Part shown: in pieces, positions 30,776 to 42,620 of the stretch
Layout of the letters: every line of letters starts with the position of its first letter
Position numbering within the stretch: the first letter of the stretch is position 1
Assembly (NCBI GenBank): GCA_032433765.1
Contig: JAVIAB010000073.1
Location: forward strand, 63,444,199 to 63,508,198
Direction: 5' to 3'
DNA: 64,000 bases
Source: Megaustenia siamemsis
Taxonomy: Eukaryota; Mollusca; Gastropoda; Stylommatophora; Ariophantidae
Translations under genes and position numbers: made by a program
Notes under the pieces: generated by a model
The model's database searches: none
Told to the model about the DNA's origin: nothing
What the model saw: the letters and a program-made list of their open reading frames with translations, nothing else

Positions 30776-31260
30776 ATTGAAAAAAAATAGAAAAAATGGT
30801 ATGGTAAAAGCTTTATGTGGTTAGTAGACGACACAGATTTGAACGACGTTTCAGCTCAATAGGCCTTCAGCAGGAACATACAAACAACACGCACACGCAG
30901 ATATGTAAGTAAATAAAACTAATCCTACATAGCTAACTAGTAATGAAACATCCAAAACAAAATAATCGAAATATGTGTAACTAGTAATGAAACATCCAAA
31001 ACAAAATAATCGAAATATGTTAAAGAAAAGAAAATTCACTTCCCTGTGTCGTGGACCGTGGTCAGAATGGGAAAGGAATTGTCCCACGGGTGTAGCTGTA
31101 ATTATACCCTCTGGTCCAAGGTAAAGGGTTCTAAAAATACACGAGTGGGGTAACGCAGTCTAGGTTACGTCAACTGCAAAGACACCGACAATGTCTGAAA
31201 GTATCTAAGGGCCCATAAATACATATATATACACACCCAGATGCGTGTATACATTCTTTT
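30776..31260. repeat. Interspersed repeat shared with 15.4-15.8 kb
   Basis: Second copy of the repeat described at 15411. It contains a 44-bp tandem duplication at 30934-31021 that the other copy lacks. Confidence 0.6.
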
Positions 31261-31495
31261 ATATCTTTTTATCTGATTATTATGTATGCCCTTTTGATAC
31301 CACCTTTGCGCGTGCCTGCTACTTACACTTGTGCGTGTATACACCCTCGTGACTTTATTGAGAGACTGAACTTGGTGAAAGACTGAACTTTGTGTGTTTG
31401 CCTTTCTTTCTCAACAGCTTGTTCCGTTCGTCCCTTGCGACCAACTTGAGAGACGTTTCTGCGTGTTATACATAACAACAATTAATAACACATCG
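31261..31495. other. No gene seen
   Basis: Probably further Penelope terminal sequence adjoining arm 2; arm 1 ends before this point. Confidence 0.35.
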
Positions 31496-31609
31496 ATAAC
31501 ACATTGACCATTGATCGACTGCCTTTATTTCTTCTTTTCTCACATGTTCTGTCATGACAATTGTTGTTTATCTATTCAATTTCTCTCCTTTCATTCTCTA
31601 TTATATTAT

Positions 31610-31842
31610 TATTTATTCTATTCTAATCTTCCTATTTTCGATAGCAAAGCAAGCCCTCATATTATTTGATGAGAGAGGCAAGAGCAGCAGGAATCGGCTC
31701 CCTCAATGAGATAGAACTGCTTGCACATGGCGAGATTTGATATCCTGCTATTCATATTGTATCTTGGTCTACGCCCTATCCGGTTACGGCTCGAAAGGTC
31801 TAGATAGATAGAATCCTATTTATTCTATTCTAATCTTCCTAT
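31610..31842 (+). mobile_element. LINE 3' tail insertion with 26-bp target duplication
   Basis: A 181-bp insert (31636-31816) holds pieces of a LINE C-terminus (CGGCTCCCTCAATGAGATAG), the tail hairpin CCGGTTACGG and TAGATAGATAGA. The 26 bases at 31610-31635 are repeated exactly at 31817-31842. Arm 1 (29250-29290) keeps the uninterrupted site, so the insertion is directly demonstrated by the inverted copy. Confidence 0.88.
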
Positions 31843-33035
31843 CATGTTCGACACTAACTTTTGTAGGACCGTTCCCCATCGAACGGCCCTCCCTACTCTA
31901 TCTATTGCTGTTGCTTGCTGGCATCTCCTTGTCAGAATTCTAATTGCTGCTATTACTAACTGTTCAGCCGTTCTTTGCTTGTTCCACTTTTTATCTCAAG
32001 CTATCTCCTTGGGCTTCTAGTTCATGCTTTTGTCACTCGCTTATGTTGGACCGTTCCCCATCGAACGGTCCTCCCTACTCTATCTATTGCTGGTTGTCAA
32101 CTAATTTAAGTTGGACCGTTCCCCATCGAACGGCCCTCCCTACTCTATCTATGGCTGTTGCCGGTTCCGTTACTTCTGTTAGACCAGTTCCTTAATTGTC
32201 TGTTGCTGCTGGCATTTGTTTTATACTCATCTGCTGATTGGACCTCTCTGCTTGTTCCTCCTTTTATCTCAAGCTGTCCTCTTGGGCTTGTATCCCAACT
32301 GTTCTCTGCTTATAGGCTTCTACTGTCGTTCTTGACAGGGGCAGACCAGGGGCAGATGACACAGCTAACTAGTAATGGATTTACATGACTCTCAATTTTC
32401 CAACTGTTCTCTGCGGCTGCCGATCTCTAACTGAATTATATTATGCTCTCCTTCCCAACCGTCCAGCAAACTACGTCATCCTATTTGTTTACGTCATCTC
32501 TTTTCCACGTCACTTCTCTCTTTATGCGCACTGTATTGCACAAATTTTGCCTTTACCTCCTTTGGTGCGCAATTCTCTTCTACATACATATATACACGTA
32601 CAAGCAGACGTGCACATACTTATACATATCAACATAACATATGTATATACATACACATACACATACATATATATGCATACAAGCAAGCACACGCATACAT
32701 GCATATATATATATATACACCAATACCCATACATATAACACAAACATGCATGTGCACATCCATACGGGGACAATCATATGTGTAGAAATGTGCGCATAAC
32801 GCACAACTAACCAGCGGAGTTCACACCGGGGTCAGTGTGCAAACTCGAAGGAGAAATAATAGAACAGTATAATAACAGGTACTCAAAAGGCGGAAAGAGT
32901 GAAATGTCTGAGAGTGGGGTGCAATAAAAATATATGAGGGGTAAGCAGCAGGGAGAAGGGGTATAGGAGAACAACGAAGTGTCTCAATGGGGACTAGTGG
33001 AAAAGAACTTTGAATATCATGGCATAGCAGATAGA

Positions 33036-33816
33036 CTAAAGAGCCAAAACATGGGCGGTAGAGAGGGCTATGCAAAATGGAAGGAGTAGCTGAAAGGAAA
33101 CTATGTACGAGTGTGACACATTCATGCCTCGTGGGGTCAGTGAACCATACTTGACTATGCGATTCTCAAAAGCAAATCGGCTGCGGTCGCCAGAGTGACA
33201 AAGGACAATACCAGTGATACGGATGTCGTCTTTGCCCTTGTGGTCTGGCGAGTTGAAATGGGAAGACACTGGAGTGCCAGTATTCTGTTGAACATCTCGT
33301 AGATGTTCATAAAATCTTTTCGCTAATCGTCTACCACTCTCGCCAATGTAAGTCATATTGGCATATGATAGCATAAATGATGTTACGGGACACACATGTG
33401 AAGCCATGTTTGATCTCGAACCGTCCATTTGGGAATAAGACCGAGTCAGTAGGGGGCACATAGGCACAGGTGATACAGTTCCGACCACAAGGGGCCGTCC
33501 CGAAGTGTTGAGGGTCGGAGCGAGGGAGATGGCTCCTAACCAGAATATCTCCAAAATTCCTGTCGTGCTTGAAGGCGATCATCGGGGGATCACTGAAAAG
33601 TAGACGGGTGGTGGGATGAGAGAGGAGAATGGAACGGTAGCGGTTGAGTATCTTCGAGTTGTGAGGATGATAGGTGAGGGTGAGTATAGTTCTCTCAGAG
33701 GGGTGGGGGCGGTTATAAGGAGTGAGTGCCTCGGGACGGGAGATGAGGAGGACCCGCTTGAGGGCAGACTGGAGGATCGACTCTGGATAAAGCCGGCGGC
33801 TGAAGAAACCTAACAT
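33036..33816 (-). pseudogene. Penelope post-RT region and GIY-YIG endonuclease, arm 2
   Basis: A 161-codon frame (33816-33331) ends in the linker GTAPCGRNCITCAYVPPTD. The overlapping next frame (33554-33036) carries TYIGESGRRLAKRFYEHL and the rest of the nuclease. The frameshift is at the same place as in arm 1, so the two arms share a broken ancestor. Confidence 0.82.
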
Positions 33817-33849
33817 AAGGTGAGCTTGTTTGAGGAAATCTTGGTCATT

Positions 33850-34045
33850 CTGGCAGATGGCTCAATGAGATAGAGCTGCTTGCACAGACTAGAGACAAAT
33901 GGCGAGATTTGATAAAATATCTTTAAAAGAATTGAAAACTGTTAGAACAAAAATTTAGATAAGAAGAAGGATTATCTTGGTCTACGCCCTATGGGCCGGC
34001 TACAGCTCGAAAGGTCAATAGATAGATAGATAGATATATAAGAAT
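33850..34045 (+). pseudogene. LINE 3' end with hairpin and (GATA)n tail
   Basis: Matches the end of the element at 57.8-57.98 kb: AGAGCTGCTTGCACAGA, ATAAAATATCTTTAAAAGAA, CGCCCTATGGGCCGGCTACA then GCTCGAAAGGTCAATAGATA and four GATA repeats. Strongly 5'-truncated. Confidence 0.8.
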
Positions 34046-34985
34046 GAATTCTTTTATATTATAAATAGAACAAATATTAAAATTAATAAAGGCTTCTTCA
34101 AAAGTTGAAAATTGTAAATTGCAAAGTGTGTCTTAGGGCTTTCTTGTGACAATGAAATTCAACCTCATTCTTGTTGCAACCATACTTGATGCATTTTACA
34201 CCATGACTGACTTTGTTGAGATAACGAGAAACAAGAAATTATGTCACAGGTTAACCATTTATGACGTTGTGACCGTATAAGGTATCTTTAATCTCGTGGC
34301 TGCTGACAGGCTTTTCACACAAACATGCCCCAAACAAGTGAATTTGGGCTGACTGAGAATTTCTGGTGATTTAACGTAACTAACTGGTTAAAAGGTTATT
34401 TGCGCCGAGTCTGTTCAAAGTACTCTCTCTTCATACCAGAAAAGGAGATAGATTAAAAACAATCGGTCAGCACAAATGGAGTGTTACCAACTGCTGTCCA
34501 TTCCTCATACTCTGTAACTGTACTAGAGCCTCAGGCAGACAAAACCAACGCTGGCGCTAACATTGAATCTGTGCATGATGTGGAATGGCGAGACCAAAAA
34601 CTGGAACCAAATATTTTTGATGCCCTCAAAAATAAGTCTTACTGGAATAGTTTTTGAATTTCTCTCAAGATTCCCTCATCCTTTGTGTTGATGTCTTCAA
34701 CGTCGTCTTAAAGTCTCTACTTGCTGGCTTTGGTGATCATGTCACATTCTGGCGCCTCCATTGCGTGAATTCACATCACGCGACACAAAGGCATACCATA
34801 CTTCCAGAGCACAGGCCAGATATGGAACAAATCTGATGAGAGCAAGTCTCTTTGTTGACAGTACAATTATATCACTATTATCTCCATACTCTTTTTCGTG
34901 ATATACGTACGTTCTATAATATCAGACGGCAAACTTTGTACTGCCGTATATAATAGATGTAATAATAAAATTACACATTATCCAA
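34046..34985. other. No gene seen
   Basis: AT-rich sequence with short frames only; the 34654-34836 frame has no recognised motif. Confidence 0.4.
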
Positions 34986-35760
34986 TAATGTAGACGGGAC
35001 TCGTAAACCTTGGCTGGCAACCCGTCTAGAAGAAGGGAAACTTCGACCACAAAACCCTCCACTACCTTGTGGACTAGTTTCTAGTTAGAATCGAAGGAAC
35101 AACACGAAACTAACTCGAAAGACTAAACTCCTAATATATCAAACATGTGTGCTTAGCACACTACTATATGGATCCGAAACCTGGACAACATACTCAAACC
35201 AGGAAAAAAGACTAAATGTCTTCCACATGCGATGTCTCCGCAAAATAATGCACATCAAATGGCAAGACAAAATAACCAACTTAACTGTCCTGCAACGTGC
35301 TAAGACCCTAACAATCATGTCGATGCTCTGAAGTCGAAGGCTAAGATGGCTGGGGCATGTCCAACGGATGGAAGAAAAACGCATTCCTAGGCAAATACTA
35401 TATGGTGAGCTAAAACACGGAAAAAGACAAATCGGCAGACCTATACTACGATATAGAGATATCTGCAAATCATCTCTGAAAGACTTCTCCATCTGTGAAA
35501 ACGACTGGCAACATCTGGCAAGTGATCGCACATCATGGAGAGCATGTATAAGGAACGGTATAACAACATTTGAGACTGTGCTAAGACAGGACTTAGAAGA
35601 GAAGAGACTCATGAAAAAGGATGGTAAACCCTGTGGATCAGCTAGCCTGACCTGTTCATTATGTGACCGCGTGTGTTTGTCAAACATTGGTAGAATTAGC
35701 CACGAGAGAAGCTGTTCGGCAAAAACAATACCTAAAAAAAATACGCAATAGCCTCCACTA
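34986..35760 (+). pseudogene. LINE C-terminal region with zinc finger
   Basis: Two frames (35149-35331, 35368-35751) separated by one stop encode LLYGSETWTTYSNQEKRLNV, MRCLRKIMHIKWQDKITN, RWLGHVQRM, and the C-terminal finger SLCDRVCLSNIGRISHERSC. The last is a C-x2-C...H-x-x-x-C motif that closes many RTE/CR1-like LINE proteins. RT is missing. Confidence 0.75.
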
Positions 35761-35774
35761 AACCTTCTGACAAG

Positions 35775-36890
35775 ACGAAAAGGGCCATATATACATTATC
35801 CAATGCTATGCACCAACCAACGATAAGAGTGATTTAGTTAAAGATGATTACTATAAACATATTGGCTAGCTGCGCTGTCGTTGAGGACGGGCAACCAATG
35901 GATCGGGCGGACATCATCAATGCCCTCCGAGATGTGGGAAGAGCACATGACTTCGACAAACACAGATCCACGTAACTTCTTCGGATGATGAAAATGGCAG
36001 TTAAGTTGGGCACAGCCAGAAATGAGACACTTAGTGGCCGTGTAAGAAGACTTATCAACCAACATAGAACTGGAGTCGTCAGTCGCTGGACACTGAGGGA
36101 ATTGCTGAGGAGGGAATCTGAGCACATATGGACATGTTCGGAGTGCAATGATGATGACCCGCAAATAACTCAATACTATAAACAGCTACAATGTCAGATA
36201 GATGCAAGACGAGCCAAGGATATTATAATCTTGATGGGAGACCTAAATGCTAAAGTAGGATCAGACAACGGAGGCTTCGAAGAGATTATGGGAAAACATG
36301 GACTTGGATATATAAACGAGACTGGAGAGATATTTGTGAATTTCTGCGCCCATAATCAAGTGAGCCTAGGAGGAACAATATTCAAACATAAAATAATACA
36401 CAAAGCTACATGGGTTTCACCAGTGTTTCCAGAAAGGAAAATCAAATTGATCACATATGTATAAGTTTAAGTCATCTTTATAAGATGTAAAAGTATATAG
36501 AGGGGCAGATGTAACTTCTGATCATCATCTTCTGATAGCCAAACTTAAAATTAAACTAAAAAGGTATATCATCGACGGAAAAAACATGAGTACCTCCGAA
36601 GTCGGAGTTATCTGCCTGTGCAGCGAGGGACCCCTGTGCACGCGGCTGCCAGGGAAAAATGGATTAACACGCAAAACTCAGTTCCTAATCTCTAGGGACT
36701 TCGTCAGAGTTGAAAGCTGGCGAACGCTACAACAACAAAAGGTATTCTATAACGAATAAGGGTAGAAAGTATTTCAATGTATGGTTTCTTAAAGAACAAG
36801 GAATTAAAGATAAATTCGCAGTCACAATATCAAACAAATACCAAGTCCTCCAACAACTAGAAACTATAGCTCGTTTCAAATCACTTGCCC
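35775..36890 (+). pseudogene. LINE-F endonuclease region, interrupted by a LINE-B tail
   Basis: The endonuclease begins IQCYAPTND at about 35798 and is split by the 35859-36173 insert. It resumes as YYKQLQCQIDARRAKDIIIL then GDLNAKVGSDNGGFEE, HGLGYINETGEIF and, further on, SDHHLLIAKLKIKLK near 36515. After an unassigned insert-like segment (36570-36700, with CTCCGAAGTCGGAG) the linker FAVTISNKYQVLQQLE follows. RTE/CR1-type, inactive. Confidence 0.75.
35849..36183 (+). mobile_element. LINE-B 3' fragment with 10-bp target duplication
   Basis: The 315-bp insert (35859-36173) encodes MDRADIINALRDVGRAHDFD and GRVRRLINQHRTGVVSRWTL, then ends GACCCGCAAATAACTCAA. TACTATAAAC is repeated at 35849-35858 and 36174-36183. 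The interrupted endonuclease frame reads on after the second repeat. Severe 5' truncation is typical of LINE insertion. Confidence 0.85.
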
Positions 36891-37298
36891 AACTTCAAAA
36901 CGCTATTGCTCAGTAACCGTTTGTTAAAAACTGTTGAAATTTTCCAAATGTTATTAGAATGCAAAAGACCCTTTAAATGTATATTTAACAAATATCTTGC
37001 AGCTGCAGTTTTCTTAAAGCGGCGAATTTCTTTGATGTTTGTCAAAATTGTAAATTGTGAACCCCTAAATAATAGAAATTACCGTAGTTGCTGGTCTATG
37101 ATTAATTTTCACTAGGTAAAGGCGTGGCCGTAATGGGGAAATACCAGGAGAATTATTCTCTTCTCAGTTCGAGGACGGACGATAATATCAAGGTATACCT
37201 GTATGTCCAATTTTCATAGTTGTATGGTCCTGAAAAGGACCGTTTGTTGAACTAATTTAAGGTAATATAGGGGCCAACATTGTGGGGGCTATATACTT
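36891..37298. other. No gene seen; 3' flank of mariner transposase
   Basis: AT-rich. It probably contains one end of the transposon that carries the transposase, but I could not identify terminal inverted repeats by eye. Confidence 0.4.
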
Positions 37299-38348
37299 TC
37301 ATTCTGAATCAGACGAGTCTAGAAGATTAATAACTGTTTGGGGTTGAACATTCCACAAACCATCATTTTTCCAATATTCCTCTTCCTGTTTTAAGACGTG
37401 GTCTTCACATTTAGCCCAATAATCTTTGTCTATATTTAATAAAGCGAGATTAGCAAGAGTCTTTACATCGCATATTTTGAATGTTGTATTTTCATCTGCC
37501 ACTTGTCCTTTTAATTTTGCCCAGATTAGTTCTATTGGATTTAAATGAGCATGGTAAGGTGGCAGCCTCAAACTTATATGACCGTGCTCTTGGATAGTCT
37601 TATCTATTTGAAAAATCTTTGTCCTTTGTTTTTGCTTTACTAGAGATAGTAATTCAGGTTTTAAGTACATGTTATTAAATTGTATGTGCTCCTTTGTGAG
37701 CCATATCTTAATAGCATCTTTTGTGCTGGATGACGTCGGGACTTTATCTTCAAGTGCAACAATGTTGTGGTACGCTGCATTGCCCATTATTAGGCAAGAT
37801 GGTCGATCTAGTGATGGGAGAACAAAATTTTCAATCCAATGTCTAAATATGTGACCATTCGAGTGATAATCCCGATTGTCTATGGATTTTGAAAGAAAAA
37901 TGAGCTCTGCATTCTGTATTAGTCCATGTTGTCGACTACCTGCATGAGCAATTATCAAGCGCTGTCCTTTGCTGCTAGGTATTAATCTCTTAATCTTTCC
38001 ATCTGATGACTGCCATTCCCTTTGGTTAGTGTGGTGAGCATTGATCCATGTTTCATCCAAGTACACAATATCATAACCTTGCTTGCGCACCTCTTTTACT
38101 TCCCGTAAGTACTTGCTTCTCATGACTACTATATGTGGCTTCTCACAGATGATGTTTCGTCCATTGGAATACTTTCTGAATGTAAAGCCTGCAGCTCTCA
38201 CATTCCTCCATAATGTAGACTTTGATATTTCAATACTGTTGTTCTTTTTCAGCGAAATTTTTAATTTTCTTATTGTAACAGTTTCATTCATACCCAACAT
38301 TTTGCGAATTTCACTTCTAATAAGTTCACTGTCGAAATTATCCAACAT
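37299..38348 (-). CDS. Tc1/mariner (IS630)-family DDE transposase, catalytic Asp lost
   Basis: A 349-codon open frame. N-terminal part: helix-turn-helix-like segment with TVTIRKLKISLKKN and ISKSTLWRNVRAAGFTFRKY. The catalytic domain begins YDIVYLDETWIN (first Asp). It continues with PSCLIMGNAAYHN, where the second catalytic Asp of the usual D-N-A is Gly, and ends with HLNPIELIWAKLKG, supplying the Glu. Length is normal for the family. Sequence homologous to a longer N-terminus lies upstream in another frame (to about 38596), so a frameshift near 38350 is likely. Transposase would cut and paste its element; the Asp to Gly change predicts inactivity. Confidence 0.8.
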   Translation of the reverse strand: MLDNFDSELIRSEIRKMLGMNETVTIRKLKISLKKNNSIEISKSTLWRNVRAAGFTFRKYSNGRNIICEKPHIVVMRSKYLREVKEVRKQGYDIVYLDETWINAHHTNQREWQSSDGKIKRLIPSSKGQRLIIAHAGSRQHGLIQNAELIFLSKSIDNRDYHSNGHIFRHWIENFVLPSLDRPSCLIMGNAAYHNIVALEDKVPTSSSTKDAIKIWLTKEHIQFNNMYLKPELLSLVKQKQRTKIFQIDKTIQEHGHISLRLPPYHAHLNPIELIWAKLKGQVADENTTFKICDVKTLANLALLNIDKDYWAKCEDHVLKQEEEYWKNDGLWNVQPQTVINLLDSSDSE

Positions 38349-38600
38349 TTTTGTTCTTCCTTGTGATTTTGTCTATTTTGAACATTGACGGTCACGTGCT
38401 TGAATCCAGCGATTAAATGACCGTTTAGATAATCCAAAATGTGTCTTGTCCTATTCTCGGGGTTTTCTAAAGAATGAAATAATCTTCCTCGTTTAGCCTC
38501 TTTGCAAAAATAGTCATACATTTTTATTGTGATGTTTTGTAAACTGCAGAATTTCATTTTAAGACTCATGATAAATGTTATTGTTCCACGTCCCACCTAT
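38349..38600 (-). pseudogene. Frameshifted N-terminal part of the mariner transposase
   Basis: The frame 38596-38288 reads LFHSLENPENRTRHILDYLN and overlaps the start of the main frame in another phase. It is plausibly the original DNA-binding N-terminus, displaced by a frameshift. Homology is not provable by eye. Confidence 0.4.
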
Positions 38601-38930
38601 GAATGAACGGAAATGGAACACACAATTTCTCAAGTGTCTAATTGTGTCAAAAAAACCACGGCGAAAGCGTGCAAACACGTCAATTTTACCGTGTATGGAT
38701 TTTTACTCGCTATTTTTAACTTAAAATACTGTAAACATTAAGTTTTGACTACATCAATGGGTCGTTATAAATTTATATAAATCAAATAAGCAACAATAAT
38801 AACCAAATGTTTTTTTTTAAATGAAATTAATTCCCTGTTGGGTTCTAATCATTATAACTTTACATGCACATTTTGAACAACTTACAAAAAGCGGTTAAGA
38901 AGCTATCGATTTTAAAAGTTGGGCACGAGT
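38601..38930. other. No gene seen
   Basis: Likely 5' flank of the mariner element, then AT-rich sequence. Confidence 0.35.
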
Positions 38931-39708
38931 TATGAAACAAGCTATACAATAAATATAGAAGATCATTGGAAACAGGTGAAAGATATATGGAAAGAGGCGA
39001 AGAAACACTGGGGAAAAGAGAACGCCAGAATAAGGCATGGATGACAGCAGAGACCCTGGACAAAATTAAAGAAAGAAAGAACAAGAAAGCAGACATAAAT
39101 AAAAGCAAAACGAGAAGTAATAAAGCCGAGACACAGGAAGCTTACACATAGGTGAACAGAGAAGTGAGAATATGTATTAAAAGGGATAAGAGGAAATATA
39201 TAGATGAACTAGTTAAAGAGGCAGAAGATGCAGCATATAAAGGGAATATGAAAGAACTGTACAACAGCACAAAGAAATTAAGTGGAAAATACAAACAGAT
39301 CAATGCCTTTATTAAAGATAAGAAAAGAAATCTGCTTAGTAATATAAGGGAACAAATGTAGAGATGGAAAGAGCACTTTGAAGAACTTTTGAACAGACCC
39401 GGCTCAAATAATCCTCTAGATATACTACCAGCAGAAGAAGAGTTACACGTTAACTGTGGAAAACCAAGTAAAGAAGAAATAATGAAAGCCATCAAACTAT
39501 TAAAAAATGGTAAAGCTACAGGACCAGATGAAATTCCTTCGGAAGCCATCAAAGCAGATATTAACACCTCTACCAAGATGTTACATAATTTATGAGATAA
39601 AATTTGGGAGAGGGAAGAAATACCTAAAGACTGGAAAGAAGGTTATATGATCAAACTACCAAAGAAAGGAAGTTTACAGTAGTGCACAAATTATAGGGGA
39701 ATTATGTT
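38931..39708 (+). pseudogene. LINE fragment: linker and RT N-terminus
   Basis: Three frames separated by in-frame stops (38966-39151, 39152-39361, 39389-39595) encode NKAWMTAETLDKIKERKNKK, AYKGNMKELYNSTKKLSGKY, RWKEHFEELLNRPG, LLKNGKATGPDEIPSEAI, and then WEREEIPKDWKEGYMIKLPK. RTE/CR1-type RT entry region. It ends at a junction near 39708 with a minus-strand LINE. Confidence 0.78.
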
Positions 39709-39889
39709 GCCAAAAGTGCCAGGAAAAAGCCTTACAGCGCAAATGTAAATGTCTCCGGAGCTGTTTTCAAAGGCATAATTTAGAAGGGCAGAAAAAAAAA
39801 AACAATGGTGGAAGTAAGGACACATCCCTGCTTCACTCTGTTGCTGACTTTGAAACTCTGATGAACTCTCATGAAAGTGGATTTTAGCA
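39709..39889 (-). pseudogene. LINE RT fragment, left of the hAT insertion
   Basis: The minus strand reads a KQGCVLTSTIVFFF-like RT block and upstream HFHESSSEF. The same LINE continues on the right side of the hAT at 45380, so the hAT split it. Confidence 0.6.
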
Positions 39890-40197
39890 TAGGGTAACCA
39901 TTCCACTTCCCCGAAGTGTAGAAGTTGTCCCCGAAAGAAATTTGTCCCCGATTTCAGTGAATAAATAAATGTTCATACACGGAATCGGCCCTCTTTTAAA
40001 ATAATCACTAGGACTCAGGACGTTACTGAGTTGTGTTTCTTTATCCCAGACTGAGCGGCATTTGCAGGAAGATAAAAGAGAAAACTTGGACGCGTTGTGT
40101 CGGAGATAGCTCTTTGAATTCTTGAAGCGCGGTGCTATATCAATTCTATTCCAGCCACTGACTTCTATTGGGATGGGTTTAATTTAAAAAAAAGCAG

Positions 40198-40221
40198 AAA
40201 CTCTCTCTCTCTCTCTCTCCC
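40198..40221. repeat. (CT)n microsatellite
   Basis: Eleven CT repeats within the hAT left region. Confidence 0.9.
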
Positions 40222-40439
40222 CACCCCTGCCTTTCCGGACATCTCCCGCCAAAGTATCTTTCCCGGCCAATTTTCAAATCAGTCCGAGTGTAATGACTAC
40301 TAATGACAGTACAGTGCAGTCGTGTTTTCTATTTGTGATCAGTCTGTTGCATAAAAACAATGCTTTCCAAAAAAACGTAAGTGTCATTTTAGTGATTCGC
40401 TGAAAGCTGAATTTCCATATTTATACAAGCAATTTTAGA

Positions 40440-42226
40440 GGATGGAACGCTAGTGAAATGTAATATATGTAGTTCATTTTTTCTATAGCAAGTGGTGGAA
40501 GGACATCAATAACTGATCATCTACAGGCAAAAAAGCATACGGATGCGCTGCCTTGTAAGTCTCAGCCTGGGTGTATGACAAATTATTTTTGTAAAACAGA
40601 ACCATCAAAAGACGAATACACACTAGCTGTTCACGAAGGAACCTACGCATATCATACTGTACTTCACAATCATAGTTTCCGCAGTATGGATTGTACAACA
40701 ATTCTACAAAAGAAATTTTCAACGAAACAATTTTTCTGTGCAAGAACAAAGTGTGAATCCATAATTACCAATGTTTTTGCTCCTTGGGCTATTGATGAAC
40801 TAAAAAATGACCTCAAATATGTCAGCTTCGTGACATTGTCTTGCGATACATCTAATCATAAACATGTTAAGCTACTTCCTATTTTAGTTCGTTATTTTCA
40901 GGCTTATGAGCTTGAAACTCCAGTAAAGACCAAACTGATTGCTCTCATAGATATCCCTGCCCAGGAGAAACGCCCGACATAATATCAGAACAATTGTTGA
41001 AAGCAATTGATAATTTTGACTTAAACAAAAAAGATTGTTGGACTATCATCAGACAATACAAATACAAACTTTGGAGGTTTGTTGAGGAAAGGGAGAGATA
41101 ATGTCATAACTAAAATAGTCCACGTTAAACAGACACACAATGGGTTGCAACGCACACATAATTCACAATTGTGCAAAAACAGCGTTTGATTCCATGCCTA
41201 TGGATATGGAAGTGATTGTAACAAAAATATACGGATACGGTTCGTGTAGAACGCCTAAAAGACTTCTGTGAATTTGCTGGACAGGAGTTTAAGCAATTAT
41301 TAGGTTATTCGAATATAAGGTGGTTGTCATTACTTCCAGCCTTGGAAAGAATATTGAAAATGTATCAATCACTGAGATCTTTCTTCTTGTCAGAAACACA
41401 CTGTCCTGCAATATTGAAACAATTCTTTAAAAACAGTGAATCAGAGCTTTGGCTCAGCTTTGCTCATTCTCATGCATCACTCTTCCATGAAACAATTAAG
41501 GCGATTGAAGGCGACGACAAGAGTGCACCAGAATCAGCACTAGCTGTGAACAATCTCATTATAAAATTAGAAACTCGGCGCGATGAAAATTTCATCCTAC
41601 ACACAGTAAAGAGTTTGCTAACTGATTTAGTAGAAAGTGGTGATATCCAAATGGAAAGGTATTTCCAAATAAGTAAAGAATTCTATAATACTGCTGTACA
41701 TTACTTGCAGTCTTGGAACAAGCACAATGAGGACTTGTCACAACTGAGCTGCCTTCTCTTGGATAATGTGCCTGAAAGAAAACATTTTGATAGTGCAGTA
41801 GAACAGATATCTTCAAAGTGTCATGAAGTTGTAAACGTCAATCGTGATGAGCTCTTTGATGAATTTACTTATTTGCGAGGCCATCTTTTGCAAAAAGAAT
41901 GTGAGTGGTTCAGTAACAAGCCCCCATGTAGAAAATGGAATGAAGTTCTCAGATACTTGAAAGAAAATAATGTTCCACATGCTAATGTGAAGAGAATTCT
42001 TGAACTTTGTATATGCTTACCTGGCAGCAATGTAGAAAGACTATTTTCTCAAATGAACTATGTCTGGTCCGAAGAGAAATCACGGATTAATGTGAGCACG
42101 GTGCAAGCCATGTTAACAGTTAAAACTAACATTAATTTATCATGTGAAAAACTTGCTTCAAATCATGAGATCTTAAGATACACTCAAAAAACAAGTACCA
42201 CGCCGAGGCAACAACCTCTTCAGTAG
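40440..42226 (+). pseudogene. hAT-family transposase (broken)
   Basis: A BED-type zinc finger is recognisable at about 40470-40560 (CSSFF...H...KKH in shifting frames). Frame 40575-40982 carries the start of the RNase H-like catalytic fold (SFVTLSCDTSNHKHVKLLPI). Frame 41324-42226 encodes the rest, ending in the hAT dimerisation motif LCICLPGSNVERLFSQMNYV. Frameshifts occur between about 40980 and 41320. The sequence resembles ZBED/SCAND3-like hAT proteins. The 300-codon C-terminal frame is intact, but the whole cannot be translated. Confidence 0.85.
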
Positions 42227-42502
42227 AAATAAGGTACTGTAAACTGCTTTACTTTAATATTGCAATTGAATATCTATATGTTGTTAAAAAATTTTTTATT
42301 TTAAACTTGTGTTGTTGTTATTGAGAAACAAAACTAGCTATTTTAATTTCATTAAGTGCGTGTATCGCATACGTACCGTGTATATTAACAAAAATAAAAT
42401 CAAACAGCAAATAAACAGTTATTATGAAATTTAAAGTTATCTTTTTTTTTTGCATCTACAAAATTTCTTGCGCACACACAGTCACACACCCACCCATACA
42501 TA

Positions 42503-42620
<118 letters not shown>

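Larger units (their letters stand above)
31496..33820 (-). mobile_element. Penelope-like element, arm 2 (inverted)
   Basis: Minus-strand mirror of arm 1 over 31496-33573, with a few base differences, extended at its 5' side to about 33820. The extension adds MLGFFSRRLYPESILQSALK, ISRPEALTPYN and LTYHPHNSKIL, the region just after the Penelope RT. A LINE tail insertion (31636-31816) with a 26-bp duplication interrupts it. RT is absent. Confidence 0.85.
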
